A stretch of 33,627 bases of DNA from an uncultured Desulfobulbaceae bacterium (GCA_903887485.1 CAISPV010000043.1:1-33627), one strand, 5' to 3'. Shown: positions 24,600 through 32,668, counted from the first letter of the stretch. Notes: generated by a model not told the origin, from the letters alone. Program-made: numbers and translations.

Positions 24600-24639
24600 A
24601 AATACCAGGGGCAAATTCCATATATTGCCCCTGGTATTT
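24600..24639 (+). terminator. 15-bp perfect hairpin after the beta-barrel gene
   Basis: AAATACCAGGGGCAA (24600-24614) pairs perfectly with 24625-24639 around a 10-base loop. Stem ends are A/T pairs, giving T residues at the 3' side. It lies 20 bases after the stop codon, as expected for a terminator. Confidence 0.8.
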
Positions 24640-24767
24640 AACACCTCTTCCGCTTTAGTATCTCCAGGCCTTGGTTCAGAGAAGTGACTCCGATCGTTGG
24701 AACAGTATTTCACCTTTTTTAAGTGGAATCTTTGCTTGATTTCAAGCTGCCTGTTCAACCGTCGGCA
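24640..24767. other. Short stretch of unknown origin before the hisHF remnant
   Basis: No gene is supported between the terminator and the hisHF-like sequence. A minus-strand frame here (LNRQLEIKQRFHLKKVKYC) has some protein-like character and could be a gene or transposase fragment, but it matches nothing I can name. Confidence 0.3.
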
Positions 24768-24916
24768 GCATCACGGTGTCGGTCCAGCATTTTGTCGATA
24801 TCTTCCAGAAGACCGATGTGGAGGTGGCGCTCGCGGCCGGCATCTTCCATCGGCAGGAGGTTCCGATCAGTGAGGTAAAAGAGGCCATGCGTAGAAAAAA
24901 CATCGAGCCCCGGTGA
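24768..24916 (+). pseudogene. Decayed second copy of the hisHF 3' end
   Basis: From about 24768 the sequence repeats the end of hisHF (23201-23337). It encodes QHFVDIFQKTDVEVALAAGI and HRQEVPISEVKEAMRRKN, then EPR and TGA, compared with QHFVDVFLETDVEAALAAGI in the real gene. By hand alignment the last 132 bases differ at 14 positions, about half of them silent. There is no upstream coding sequence and no start. TGACCAA follows the stop, as also at 28915, whereas the intact gene is followed by different DNA. Confidence 0.92.
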
Positions 24917-25113
24917 CCAACTCAAAAAGGAATGCGGAGAAAAGCATCAACTCTTCGTCATCGGCAAAGATATTGTCTGTCTGTCGTCATGCAGAGGACG
25001 TTTTTACTGTGTTGGTTTTGAAGTGAGGAGAGAGAGATGTTTCCAAACATAATATAGATATTCAGATTTTCTGAATTGGGGTGATTGATAATAATAATAT
25101 GAACCACGACACT
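24917..25113. other. Post-remnant spacer with old terminator-like sequence
   Basis: 24920-24950 resembles 25862-25900: both have a TCAA, a GAGAAAAG and a CTTTTC/CTCTTC-TTCGTC block in the same order. This is interpreted as the ancestral spacer after hisHF. The remainder to 25113 shows no gene. Confidence 0.45.
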
Positions 25114-25455
25114 TCACATTCCATTCATTTTAGAAATCTCCACAGAAACAGGACATAAGCAGAGAGATAATTCATTCATGCCCTGTTCTGTAATATCAGA
25201 ACGATACAAACAATTTCCTAAACAATAGGGTTTTTCCTTCACCACTATTCCATCACCCCTTTTTTTACCTATAGCCATACATTGAGGAAAAATCGCACAC
25301 GAGGATAAGCAGCCGTGTTTATGGCGGCACTGTTTTGTGCTTTTCATAATCTCTTCAGGAATTTTATACATCATTTCTATCGCTCCGCTGACAAAAGATA
25401 ACGACTTTTCGCATATCATGAATACCGAATTCCAGTCTGGATTATTCGTCTTCAT
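25114..25455 (-). CDS. Cysteine-rich small protein of unknown function
   Basis: The 113-residue frame has no signal peptide or membrane segment. Its cysteines lie in a non-random series: CRHKHGCLSSCAIFPQC (about residues 43-59), PYCLGNCLYR and LCLCPV near the end. This suggests a zinc or iron-sulfur site. I do not recognise the family. No good ribosome site is visible before the ATG at 25455, so the start is uncertain. It is the only gene between two hisHF/GGDEF junction remnants, and no partner is adjacent. Spacing of cysteines and codon-like composition are the main reasons for calling it real. Confidence 0.55.
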   Translation of the reverse strand: MKTNNPDWNSVFMICEKSLSFVSGAIEMMYKIPEEIMKSTKQCRHKHGCLSSCAIFPQCMAIGKKRGDGIVVKEKPYCLGNCLYRSDITEQGMNELSLCLCPVSVEISKMNGM

Positions 25456-25855
25456 CTATATTAGTTTGAGGTAGCAATTTCCCATCAAGCAAACTGACCG
25501 ATTTTTAAAATTCAAGCTGTCTCATAAAGACTCATAGCTTACCATGCCTAACTCCCGACAGGTTTAGTCTGTGTCATATGTCATTTGCTTGCATCAAATA
25601 ACCATAAGAAAAAACATGCAAGGATTGATCCGAAAAGACGACAGGTGCTATTGTAATTCTCTATTGTGTTTAATAACAGTATGTTGCAGGCTTATTATCA
25701 TAAGAACAATATGCGAAGACGGATGTGACCACTAAATAAAATGGTTGATTGAGAGGTTGGTTGGGTGATTTAACGCAGGGGACTTGAAAGGAGGGAGGGG
25801 GCGCACAGTTAAACTAACCTTAACACTTCGTTGAGTTCTGATTTGGCAAGGGTAT
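25456..25855. other. AT-rich stretch without a recognisable gene
   Basis: About 400 bases upstream of the cysteine-rich gene carry no supported ORF, RNA gene or clear repeat. It may hold the promoter of that gene on the minus strand. Confidence 0.35.
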
Positions 25856-25879
25856 GCACCAAGTCAAGAACGAAGCTGA

Positions 25880-25897
25880 GAAAAGTACTAACTTTTC
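25880..25897. terminator. Hairpin in a copy of the hisHF-GGDEF spacer
   Basis: GAAAAGT (25880-25886) pairs with ACTTTTC (25891-25897) around ACTA. The A-run and T-run on either side fit a bidirectional terminator between convergent genes, which is what this spacer would have been originally. Confidence 0.5.
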
Positions 25898-25904
25898 GTC
25901 CTTA

Positions 25905-25953
25905 TACTCAACTTAGCTCATCGTGATCATTGCTGGAAATCATAGTTAATGGC
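25905..25953 (-). pseudogene. Decayed copy of the GGDEF gene 3' end
   Basis: 25906-25942 matches 28931-28967, the last codons of the GGDEF gene, at all but 4 of 37 positions, including CTCATCGTGATCATTGCTGG. On the minus strand it still encodes ISSNDHDELS followed by TGA, against ISSNDHDEFS and TAA in the intact gene. Weaker similarity continues to about 25953. No further part of the gene is present. Confidence 0.85.
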
Positions 25954-26007
25954 GTCATATTTTCTTGTAGTTTTATTTAAAAAAAATATACACTGAAAAT
26001 AATGCAA

Positions 26008-26139
26008 CTCTTGCAAAATGATCAATATGTCATTCCCGAGTGCTTTTTTCGGAAATCCATTATTGCAAATTCAACCTGTTAAAGATTCCCGCCTACGTGG
26101 GAATGACAGCTTTGGATTTAATTCGTCATTTTGCAAGAG
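26008..26139. mobile_element. MITE-like element with 14-bp terminal inverted repeats
   Basis: CTCTTGCAAAATGA (26008-26021) is the exact reverse complement of 26126-26139. Inside lies a second inverted pair, GTCATTCCCG (26029-26038) and GGGAATGAC (26099-26107). The 132-bp unit is non-coding. GTCATTCCCG/GGGAATGAC-type ends are common in dispersed palindromic repeats of environmental Proteobacteria and Desulfobacterota. It lies about 55 bases after the GGDEF remnant and 150 bases before the first HAMP gene. Confidence 0.7.
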
Positions 26140-26290
26140 GCCCTAATATATACTTTTATGATTTTTTACTTTTTCCAGGGTTCGCTCAGCTAAACGAAAA
26201 TACTGTAAAATAGCATTCCACGAAGTCTGCGCTTACCTCTTTATTATTTGATATTTTTCCAACAACAGACAGGCCTGACAGGTGACAATA

Positions 26291-26839
26291 ATGAGAAATA
26301 TTTACACCCACAAATCCTGGTTCAAGAGCCGAGTACTCTTTGGCCTGAGTATATTCTGTATCACAGGCTTTGTAACGACCCTTGCCGTCCTGTACTTCAC
26401 AATGCAACAGAATATCGGCCCCACCTACGCTATAGGTATCAAAATGCTCACAGCCCTGAGACAGGATATTCTCTACAAGGCTTTGACAATTTTCGGAATC
26501 ACCTTTCTCTTTATAATCATCGGCATTCTTATTCTGGCCATGCTCTATTCACACCGGATAACAGGCCCCCTCTATCGGCTGACCCAATTCGTAAAAAAAG
26601 TAACAGAGGGCCACCTGAATGAAAGGGCCGGCATAAGAGATACAGATGTCATACACCCTGTGGCCGATGAACTGAATGAACTGGTAAGTGTGTATCACAA
26701 CAAATTCCAAGAAATCAAAGAAGAAGTTAAAACCTTGGAAACATTGACTGCTAAGATGGACACAGGCGAGGAAACCCTTTCCAAAATAAAAAAGAAGGCA
26801 AAGGAAATTCGTCAACTGACCGAACAATTCCAATTATAA
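26291..26839 (+). CDS. HAMP-domain membrane protein without output domain (1)
   Basis: The 182-residue protein has a membrane helix at about 15-37, a short periplasmic loop of about 25 residues, a second helix at 64-87, then a HAMP domain (HRITGPLYRLTQFVKKVTEG, with the conserved proline) and a C-terminal coiled coil rich in Glu and Lys (EIKEEVKTLETLTAKM, KIKKKAKEIRQL). There is no kinase, cyclase or methyl-accepting domain, so the signal must pass to a partner through the coiled coil. The ATG at 26291 is chosen over GTG at 26282 because AGGTGA lies 5 bases before it. A seven-heme cytochrome gene follows after 87 bases; the same order recurs at 27871-28856. Confidence 0.85.
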   Translation: MRNIYTHKSWFKSRVLFGLSIFCITGFVTTLAVLYFTMQQNIGPTYAIGIKMLTALRQDILYKALTIFGITFLFIIIGILILAMLYSHRITGPLYRLTQFVKKVTEGHLNERAGIRDTDVIHPVADELNELVSVYHNKFQEIKEEVKTLETLTAKMDTGEETLSKIKKKAKEIRQLTEQFQL

Positions 26840-26926
26840 TGGCGCCGCAGATCAGCACAGATTTTAAAAAATTTTCATTGGCCAATTGATACGTCCCCGC
26901 AGGAAGTACCCATTAGGATGTAAATT

Positions 26927-27778
26927 ATGTTTTTTGAAAAAAAATCAATCCTAACAATATTGTCAATGAAACATTCTACCATTATATGGGGTTTATTATT
27001 TAGTCTTTTCGCTGCGTTGATAGCATATTGTCTCGGGTCGAATCCCCATGATTTTTCTCAATCTCAATGCAAGCTCTGCCACACCGGGGAGCCAAATTCA
27101 CCGGAATTTTTGACTGTCAAAAGCTCCTCTTTGACATGCAAAACTTGTCATAAGGAGATATTTGAAAGTGGATTTATGCATCCTGTTGATATAATACCTG
27201 AGAAAGTTACTGTCCCAAGGGATATGCCCCTCTCCAACAACGGATTATTAACCTGCAATACCTGCCATAATGTTCATGCTGATTACAAAAAGTCCTCCAA
27301 CTTTCTGCGCCGGCAAGAGCTTCCGCGTATTTTTTGTGTGATTTGTCACAGTGATGGCAGTATGGGCCACAGCCATGCGTCGACTCTGGCTGTGGCCCAT
27401 TTCTCTGCAAGTCACACTGCTTCCGAAAGTGGGCTGACCGGCCCCCTCGACGCCATATCAAAAAACTGTCTCAGCTGTCACGATGGCACCCAGGGATCTT
27501 CAGTCCCAATAAATACGGGCAACTGGGATCACAGCAGCAGTTTTTCCGGACCAACACTTGGCAAAAAACATCCTATCGGCATTCATTATGAGCAGGCTCG
27601 ATTGAGATCAGGTCGAAAAACAGATTTACGCCCCATCAGTGAAGTCGATAAACGGATTAACTTTTTTGATGGTCAAATCGGATGTGGCTCCTGCCACAAT
27701 CCTTATAGCCAGGGCCAAGATCACCTGGTTATGAGCGACAGGCGCAGTGCGCTCTGTTTTTCCTGTCATATGATGTAA
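26927..27778 (+). CDS. Seven-heme cytochrome c
   Basis: The 283-residue protein has an N-terminal membrane segment (about residues 18-36) acting as signal or anchor, and seven heme c sites: CKLCH (48), CKTCH (71), CNTCH (110), CVICH (137), CLSCH (181), CGSCH (253) and CFSCH (277). It would be periplasmic and attached to the inner membrane. Residues 45-141 align with most of the four-heme protein at 28437-28856 (shared HP, TVP, L-N-G, CxTCH, LRR and C-x2-CH spacing), so one derives from the other by duplication or by loss of the C-terminal three-heme half. AGGA lies ahead of the ATG. It pairs with the HAMP gene before it. Confidence 0.9.
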   Translation: MFFEKKSILTILSMKHSTIIWGLLFSLFAALIAYCLGSNPHDFSQSQCKLCHTGEPNSPEFLTVKSSSLTCKTCHKEIFESGFMHPVDIIPEKVTVPRDMPLSNNGLLTCNTCHNVHADYKKSSNFLRRQELPRIFCVICHSDGSMGHSHASTLAVAHFSASHTASESGLTGPLDAISKNCLSCHDGTQGSSVPINTGNWDHSSSFSGPTLGKKHPIGIHYEQARLRSGRKTDLRPISEVDKRINFFDGQIGCGSCHNPYSQGQDHLVMSDRRSALCFSCHMM

Positions 27779-27870
27779 TGGAATCGTAAAAAACTTCATG
27801 GATCCAGTACCAAGAATACATAAATTCGAATATCGAAATTCGTGTTTGCCCTCTTTATCAGGAGATAATC

Positions 27871-28440
27871 ATGACACAACGACATTATAAACGCAGAAAC
27901 TACTTTATCGACAAAAAGACCCAGTCTAAATTCATGGCCGCTTTTGCACTCTCCTCCCTGATTTCGGCCATTGCAGCAGTTTTCATTTTTGTCTTTCTTT
28001 CCCAAACAAAACTCGAGAAGACCATGTATACCATGAGGTTACCCGAAACAACCCTGGCCGACCTGCTTTTCGAGGAAATGGTATTAACCACAGGCATTGC
28101 TGTCATTGTGGTTATCTTATTATTCAGCTACACACTTATTAAAATATTTTCAAGAATTGAACACCCGTTGATCAAATTAAAAGGAGCTATTCTGAAAATC
28201 AAAGAAGGAAACCTGAGAGACACTGTTGCCTTAAGGAAAAATGAGGAGTTTCAGGACTTTGCCCATACACTTGATAAAATGAGAACAGCATTGAGAACAA
28301 AAATTCAGGTCATACAAATCAACAGCGAAAATCTCAGCAGGGTTGGTGAGGGAGATAAACAGGACAGCACTACCCTTACAGAAGAATGTCATAGTCGTCT
28401 GAAAACAATAAAACAAGAGTTGGAGTTGCTGAAGCTATGA
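27871..28440 (+). CDS. HAMP-domain membrane protein without output domain (2)
   Basis: The 189-residue product has a basic N-terminus (RRNYFIDKKTQSKFM), membrane helices at about 23-44 and 70-91 with a short periplasmic loop, a HAMP domain (SRIEHPLIKLKGAILKIKEG, then NLRDTVALRKNEEFQDF) and a C-terminal coiled coil ending KQELELLKL. It has the same layout as the protein at 26291 and similar HAMP sequence, so the two are probable paralogues. AGGAGA precedes the ATG. Its TGA overlaps the ATG of the four-heme cytochrome gene (ATGA at 28437-28440), which indicates translational coupling and a shared role. Confidence 0.88.
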   Translation: MTQRHYKRRNYFIDKKTQSKFMAAFALSSLISAIAAVFIFVFLSQTKLEKTMYTMRLPETTLADLLFEEMVLTTGIAVIVVILLFSYTLIKIFSRIEHPLIKLKGAILKIKEGNLRDTVALRKNEEFQDFAHTLDKMRTALRTKIQVIQINSENLSRVGEGDKQDSTTLTEECHSRLKTIKQELELLKL

Positions 28441-28856
28441 AGCAATTTCTTTACCTTTTCACTCTTCTGCTTCTCTTGCCTCACAATGGCCTGGCAGCTT
28501 CAAAAACACCCCATGACGACGCTGAAATCCGCTGTCTTGACTGTCACATCAAACTGCCCCTTGAAAGAGTTGCCCTGTCCTTTTACAGTGATATCCCCTC
28601 AATTTGCCAGACATGCCATAAAAACTATCCCTGCAAGGACGATTCTGAAACAAAAAACGGCTACATTCATCCTATTAACATGACGCCCAGCATGACTGTT
28701 CCCAACGACCTGGTGTTGGACAATAAAGGACAAATAAGCTGCATTACCTGCCACTTTTACCACGACAAGGGAAAAGCCGCGTTACTTCCTCATAGCCACT
28801 ATTTGCGCCGTTCTTCAGTGAAACGATTATGTATGAGTTGTCATAGAAATATATAG
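28437..28856 (+). CDS. Four-heme cytochrome c
   Basis: The 139-residue protein has a typical signal peptide (MKQFLYLFTLLLLLPHNGLA, cleavage near LAA-S) and four heme c sites: CLDCH (33), CQTCH (57), CITCH (102) and CMSCH (132). It would be a soluble periplasmic cytochrome, unlike its seven-heme relative with an N-terminal anchor. GYIHPINMTPSMTVPND and HYLRRSSVKRLC match GFMHPVDIIPEKVTVPRD and NFLRRQELPRIFC of the larger protein. It overlaps the HAMP gene by 4 bases. It could be a redox sensor partner or an electron carrier; the sequence does not decide. Confidence 0.9.
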   Translation: MKQFLYLFTLLLLLPHNGLAASKTPHDDAEIRCLDCHIKLPLERVALSFYSDIPSICQTCHKNYPCKDDSETKNGYIHPINMTPSMTVPNDLVLDNKGQISCITCHFYHDKGKAALLPHSHYLRRSSVKRLCMSCHRNI

Positions 28857-28869
28857 CTATCCGTTTTCA

Positions 28870-28917
28870 GGTCAGTGAGGTTAAAGAGGAAAAAGGAATA
28901 ATATCGAGATTTGATGA
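28870..28917 (+). pseudogene. Third remnant of the hisHF 3' end
   Basis: GTCAGTGAGGTTAAAGAGG (28871-28889) and GGAATAATATCGAGA (28895-28909) match 23288-23331, the last codons of hisHF, with a small deletion between them, and end at a TGA followed by CCAA as in the copy at 24914. It sits directly beside the intact 3' end of the GGDEF gene, so this is probably where the ancestral hisHF-GGDEF junction is best kept. Confidence 0.8.
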
Positions 28918-28932
28918 CCAAACCAAGAACAC

Positions 28933-29796
28933 TTAACTGAACTCATCGTGATCATTGCTGGAAATCACCCTGTTACGGCCTTGGCTCTTTGCCTGATACA
29001 GGGCCTTATCGGCACGTTCGACTATGGCGGCGGCGGTATCCCCGTCACCAGAAAACTGGTACCCGGAAACGCCAATGCTGACGGTGATATAGATGGCAGG
29101 CCGGTTTTCTTTCAAATCCGACCCTACCAGCATCGTCTCTTCAACTTTCCGACGTAACCGCTGGGCCAGTTCAACCGCATGCACCACCGTGGTATTTGGC
29201 AGGATCACCAGGATCTCCTCCCCTCCATAGCGGATCACAACATCAAGTTCACGCACAGAGTCGACAATCACCGTCCCCAGTTTTTTTAAGACCATATCAC
29301 CAACCTGATGACCATAGGTATCGTTGATCTTCTTGAAAAAATCAATATCAAGGAGAAAGATGGAGAATGGCAGTTCATATCTTCTGGCCCGCTGGAGCTC
29401 TTCCGTAAGCCTACGATCAAGATATCGACGATTGTAAATCCCCATTAATGGATCAGTGATAATCTCCCGCTCAAGGAGAAAAATCCGCCGCAGATCAATG
29501 GCTGTTTCCAAAGAAAGCGAACAGACCATAAAGACAAAAATGGCTCCGCCAAAAAATATCCAGGGGACAACAAGATCGGCAATGGAATGGATGGTGACTG
29601 GGCCATGTAGAAAGGAATAACGAATATAGCCTGCAATAAATATAAAGATCAAAATGGACAGGATTTTCCACCGGGTCTGAACTTTTCCCACAGGCAACTG
29701 CTGAATAATCGCCTTGACCGGGCCAAGGGACATAAACAGAAGGATTATGCCCACAATTATCAAGCCGATTTCAATCCCAAAAAAATTATTCTGCAT
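28933..29796 (-). CDS. Membrane-bound diguanylate cyclase (GGDEF)
   Basis: From the ATG at 29796 the product has 287 residues: three membrane helices (IEIGLIIVGIILLFMSLG, ILSILIFIFIAGYI, WIFFGGAIFVFMVCSL), a short linker and a GGDEF domain (DPLMGIYNRRYLDRRL, FFKKINDTYGHQVGDMVL, active site RYGGEEI). GGEEI is an active variant of the motif, and RELD five residues ahead is the intact inhibitory site for cyclic di-GMP. It should make cyclic di-GMP from two GTP under control of the membrane part, which resembles no sensor I know. Starts at 29829 (ATG) and 29844 (GTG) are also possible. It is convergent with hisHF and the inserted segment. Confidence 0.9.
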   Translation of the reverse strand: MQNNFFGIEIGLIIVGIILLFMSLGPVKAIIQQLPVGKVQTRWKILSILIFIFIAGYIRYSFLHGPVTIHSIADLVVPWIFFGGAIFVFMVCSLSLETAIDLRRIFLLEREIITDPLMGIYNRRYLDRRLTEELQRARRYELPFSIFLLDIDFFKKINDTYGHQVGDMVLKKLGTVIVDSVRELDVVIRYGGEEILVILPNTTVVHAVELAQRLRRKVEETMLVGSDLKENRPAIYITVSIGVSGYQFSGDGDTAAAIVERADKALYQAKSQGRNRVISSNDHDEFS

Positions 29797-29943
29797 CTGC
29801 CTTTTTATCCCCTTGGAAACTTGACACATCCACCCTTCTTCCACGCTGGATCATATCCATGATAATAAAAATTAAGGGCTCAGGAAGCAAAAAGCATAAA
29901 AAATGTGCTCACCTTCCAATCACTCTGTCCTATTTTTTTACGG

Positions 29944-32589
29944 TTACAACAGGCTTTTCTGCACCAATTCATACACCCCGGCCGACAGACCCTGCTGTCC
30001 GGCAATTCTCTCCATCTGTTCCTGCATCAGCTGCTTTCTGCTTGTATCATAGCGTTGCCAGCTTGTAAAGGGAGTCATTAACCTGGCGGAAATATGCGGA
30101 TTGATGGGGTCAAGGGTGAGAATCTGCTCGGCCAGAAAGGCATATCCAACGCCGGACGCTGCATGGAAACGCACATGATTGCCCGTACCGAAAGCACCAA
30201 GCAGGGCCCGCACCTTATTGGGATTATTGAGGGAAAAGGCAGGATGGGTCAGCAGGTGTTTTACGGTCTCCAGGGTATCCTCAAGGCTTGAGGTGGCCTG
30301 CAGGGTCAGCCACTTATCAACCACCAGGGGTTCTTCCTGCCACTGCCGGTAAAAATCATCCAAGGCTTCCTGCCGCTCCGGCACCGAACAATGGGCAAGG
30401 GCGCTCAGGGCGGCTATCACATCGGTCATATTGGCCTTTTGCTCATACTGTTTCACCGCCAGATCCAGATAATCAGCGGGCAAGGGATCCTTGGCCAAAA
30501 GAGAGGAAAGACATATATTTTTCAGGCTCCTGCGGCCCATGGCCTCGGGCGTCAAGGCGTAGCCGACGATCTCCCTGCACTCTTCATAGACCTGATGAAG
30601 ATCCTGGCTGAGCTGCCGGGCCAGTTCACTCCTGACAAACTGACGGGCCAGGAACAGATTATCAGGATCAATCACCTCCATCTGCAACGCCAGGGTGGTT
30701 TCAGCAGGGAGGCTCAGGGCCTGGGCCAGGTAAGCGAAGCGGTGTGAAGACTCCGGTAGCGCTTTATCACTGCCCTGTTGCAAATTAAGGCGCAGGGCAT
30801 GGACAAACGAGGGATCAAGAACAGGAACACCACCCTGTTGCAAGGTGTGTACGCATTCCAGGATAATGGATTCACTGAGCCGGTTGGCGGCATCCCACCG
30901 ATTGAACAGGTCACGATCATGGGCCATGAGAAATGTCAGCTCCTCCCGCCCCTGAAAAGGCTCCACTTTGACCGGGGCCGAGAAACCGCGCAGGAAAGAG
31001 AGTGTTGGCCTTTCGGCAAGGCCTGAAAAACTGAAGGACTGTTGTTCCTCCCGCAACTGCAGCAGGGTTTCCGGCACCTCCATGTCATTACCTCGGCCAT
31101 CCAGGAGACCAATATTCATGGGGAGATGAAAAGGTTGTTTCACCTCCTGCCCAGGTGTCGAGGCGCAGCTCTGCTGAACCGTCAGGGTGTACTTTCCATG
31201 TTGCCCATCCCAGGATTCAGAGACACGCAGAACCGGGGTGCCAGCCTGGCTGTACCAGTGCTTGAACTGCTCCAGATCAACCCCGGCGGCATCGCTCATG
31301 GCCGCCACAAAATCATCACAGGTCACGGCCTGGCCGTCGTGTCTGGCAAAATAGAGATCCATGCCCCGGCGAAACCCTGGCGCGCCAAGCAGGGTGTGCA
31401 TCATGCGGATTACCTCCGCCCCTTTGTTGTACACCGTAACCGTGTAAAAATTATTGATCTCCACGTAGGAATCGGGCCTGACCGGATGGGCCATGGGCCC
31501 GCTGTCCTCCTTGAACTGAAAGGTGCGCAGAACCCGAACATCACCAATACGTTGCACAGGGCGCGAATTCATATCCGCTGAAAACTGCTGATCCCTGAAC
31601 ACGGTGAGGCCCTCTTTCAAGCTGAGCTGAAACCAGTCACGGCAGGTGACCCGGTTACCCGTCCAGTTATGGAAATACTCATGGGCAATGACCCCTTCAA
31701 CACCCAGATAATCCTGATCGGTCGCCGTTTCCGGACTGGCGAGGACATACTTGGAATTAAAGACATTCAGGCCCTTATTTTCCATGGCCCCCATATTGAA
31801 ATCATCAACGGCCACGATCATGTAGCGGTCGAGATCATACTCAAGGCCAAAGACATCCTCGTCCCAGAGCATGGCCTTGTGCAGGGACTGCATGGCGTGG
31901 CCGCACTTCCCCTGATTCCGGGGCTCCACATAGATCTGCAGGAGAACAGTCCGGCCGGATCGGGTGACAAAGCTCTCCTCAAGACAGACCAGAACGCCTG
32001 CCACCAGGGCAAAGAGATAACAGGGTTTGGGAAAAGGGTCCTGCCACACCGCAAAGTGCCTGCCACCTTCCAGGACGCCCTGCTCCACCAGATTGCCGTT
32101 GGAAAGCAGGACTGGACAGGTTTGGGTGTCCGCCTCAATCCGGGTGATAAACCGGGCCATCACATCAGGCCTGTCCTGGTAAAAGGTAATCTTGCGAAAC
32201 CCTTGCGCTTCGCACTGGGTGCAGTAGTTGCCGCTGGAGCGGTACAACCCTTCAAGCGCGGTATTGCGATCCGGGAAGATGCGGGTCGTAATCTCCAGGA
32301 CAAAGGTATCCGGGACGGAATGGAGAGTAATTCCGGCATCCGTCAGCACATACTCATGGGCCGCAAGTGGCCTGGCATCAAGAGTGATAGCCAGAAGTTC
32401 CAGTTCCTGACCATCCAGAAACAGGGATCTTTCATCCGCAGTCTGCTCAGGATTACGCCTGAAATGAGACCTGGCTGTGACCAGGGTGTCATTCGGGTAC
32501 AGTTGAAAGGTCAAGGCAATCTCATCGGTGAGATAGCTGGGTGCGGTATAATCATGCCGGTACAAAGTCGGCGGTGTCTGCTGGCTCAT
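29944..32589 (-). CDS. pepN: Aminopeptidase N (M1 family)
   Basis: The 881-residue product matches E. coli PepN in length and order: substrate motif NMGAMENKGLNVFN, zinc site VIAHEYFHNWTGNRVTCRDW (HExxH with the downstream glutamate in LKEGLTVFRD), and GFRKITFYQDRPDVM and YCTQCEAQGFR in the N-terminal domain. It is a cytoplasmic zinc enzyme that removes N-terminal residues from peptides. GAGGAA lies 6 bases ahead of the ATG at 32589, which decides it against the longer frame to 32619. It runs toward the GGDEF gene on the same strand with about 100 bases between them and is divergent from dapL. Confidence 0.97.
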   Translation of the reverse strand: MSQQTPPTLYRHDYTAPSYLTDEIALTFQLYPNDTLVTARSHFRRNPEQTADERSLFLDGQELELLAITLDARPLAAHEYVLTDAGITLHSVPDTFVLEITTRIFPDRNTALEGLYRSSGNYCTQCEAQGFRKITFYQDRPDVMARFITRIEADTQTCPVLLSNGNLVEQGVLEGGRHFAVWQDPFPKPCYLFALVAGVLVCLEESFVTRSGRTVLLQIYVEPRNQGKCGHAMQSLHKAMLWDEDVFGLEYDLDRYMIVAVDDFNMGAMENKGLNVFNSKYVLASPETATDQDYLGVEGVIAHEYFHNWTGNRVTCRDWFQLSLKEGLTVFRDQQFSADMNSRPVQRIGDVRVLRTFQFKEDSGPMAHPVRPDSYVEINNFYTVTVYNKGAEVIRMMHTLLGAPGFRRGMDLYFARHDGQAVTCDDFVAAMSDAAGVDLEQFKHWYSQAGTPVLRVSESWDGQHGKYTLTVQQSCASTPGQEVKQPFHLPMNIGLLDGRGNDMEVPETLLQLREEQQSFSFSGLAERPTLSFLRGFSAPVKVEPFQGREELTFLMAHDRDLFNRWDAANRLSESIILECVHTLQQGGVPVLDPSFVHALRLNLQQGSDKALPESSHRFAYLAQALSLPAETTLALQMEVIDPDNLFLARQFVRSELARQLSQDLHQVYEECREIVGYALTPEAMGRRSLKNICLSSLLAKDPLPADYLDLAVKQYEQKANMTDVIAALSALAHCSVPERQEALDDFYRQWQEEPLVVDKWLTLQATSSLEDTLETVKHLLTHPAFSLNNPNKVRALLGAFGTGNHVRFHAASGVGYAFLAEQILTLDPINPHISARLMTPFTSWQRYDTSRKQLMQEQMERIAGQQGLSAGVYELVQKSLL

Positions 32590-32639
32590 TGATTCCTCAT
32601 TGTCTTTATCCTGCATCAATCATCAGGCTGTCTTGACGG

Positions 32640-32668
32640 TTGACAGCTATTTTAGAAGCCGTTATAAA
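32640..32668 (+). promoter_or_regulatory. Strong promoter for dapL
   Basis: A perfect TTGACA (32640-32645), a 17-base spacer and TATAAA (32663-32668, five of six) point toward dapL. Transcription would begin near 32675 and leave a leader of about 175 bases. Confidence 0.75.

Noticed and set aside
31669-32592. Plus-strand ORF of 307 codons opposite pepN
   Set aside because: It is antisense to the well-supported aminopeptidase N gene and shows no family features.
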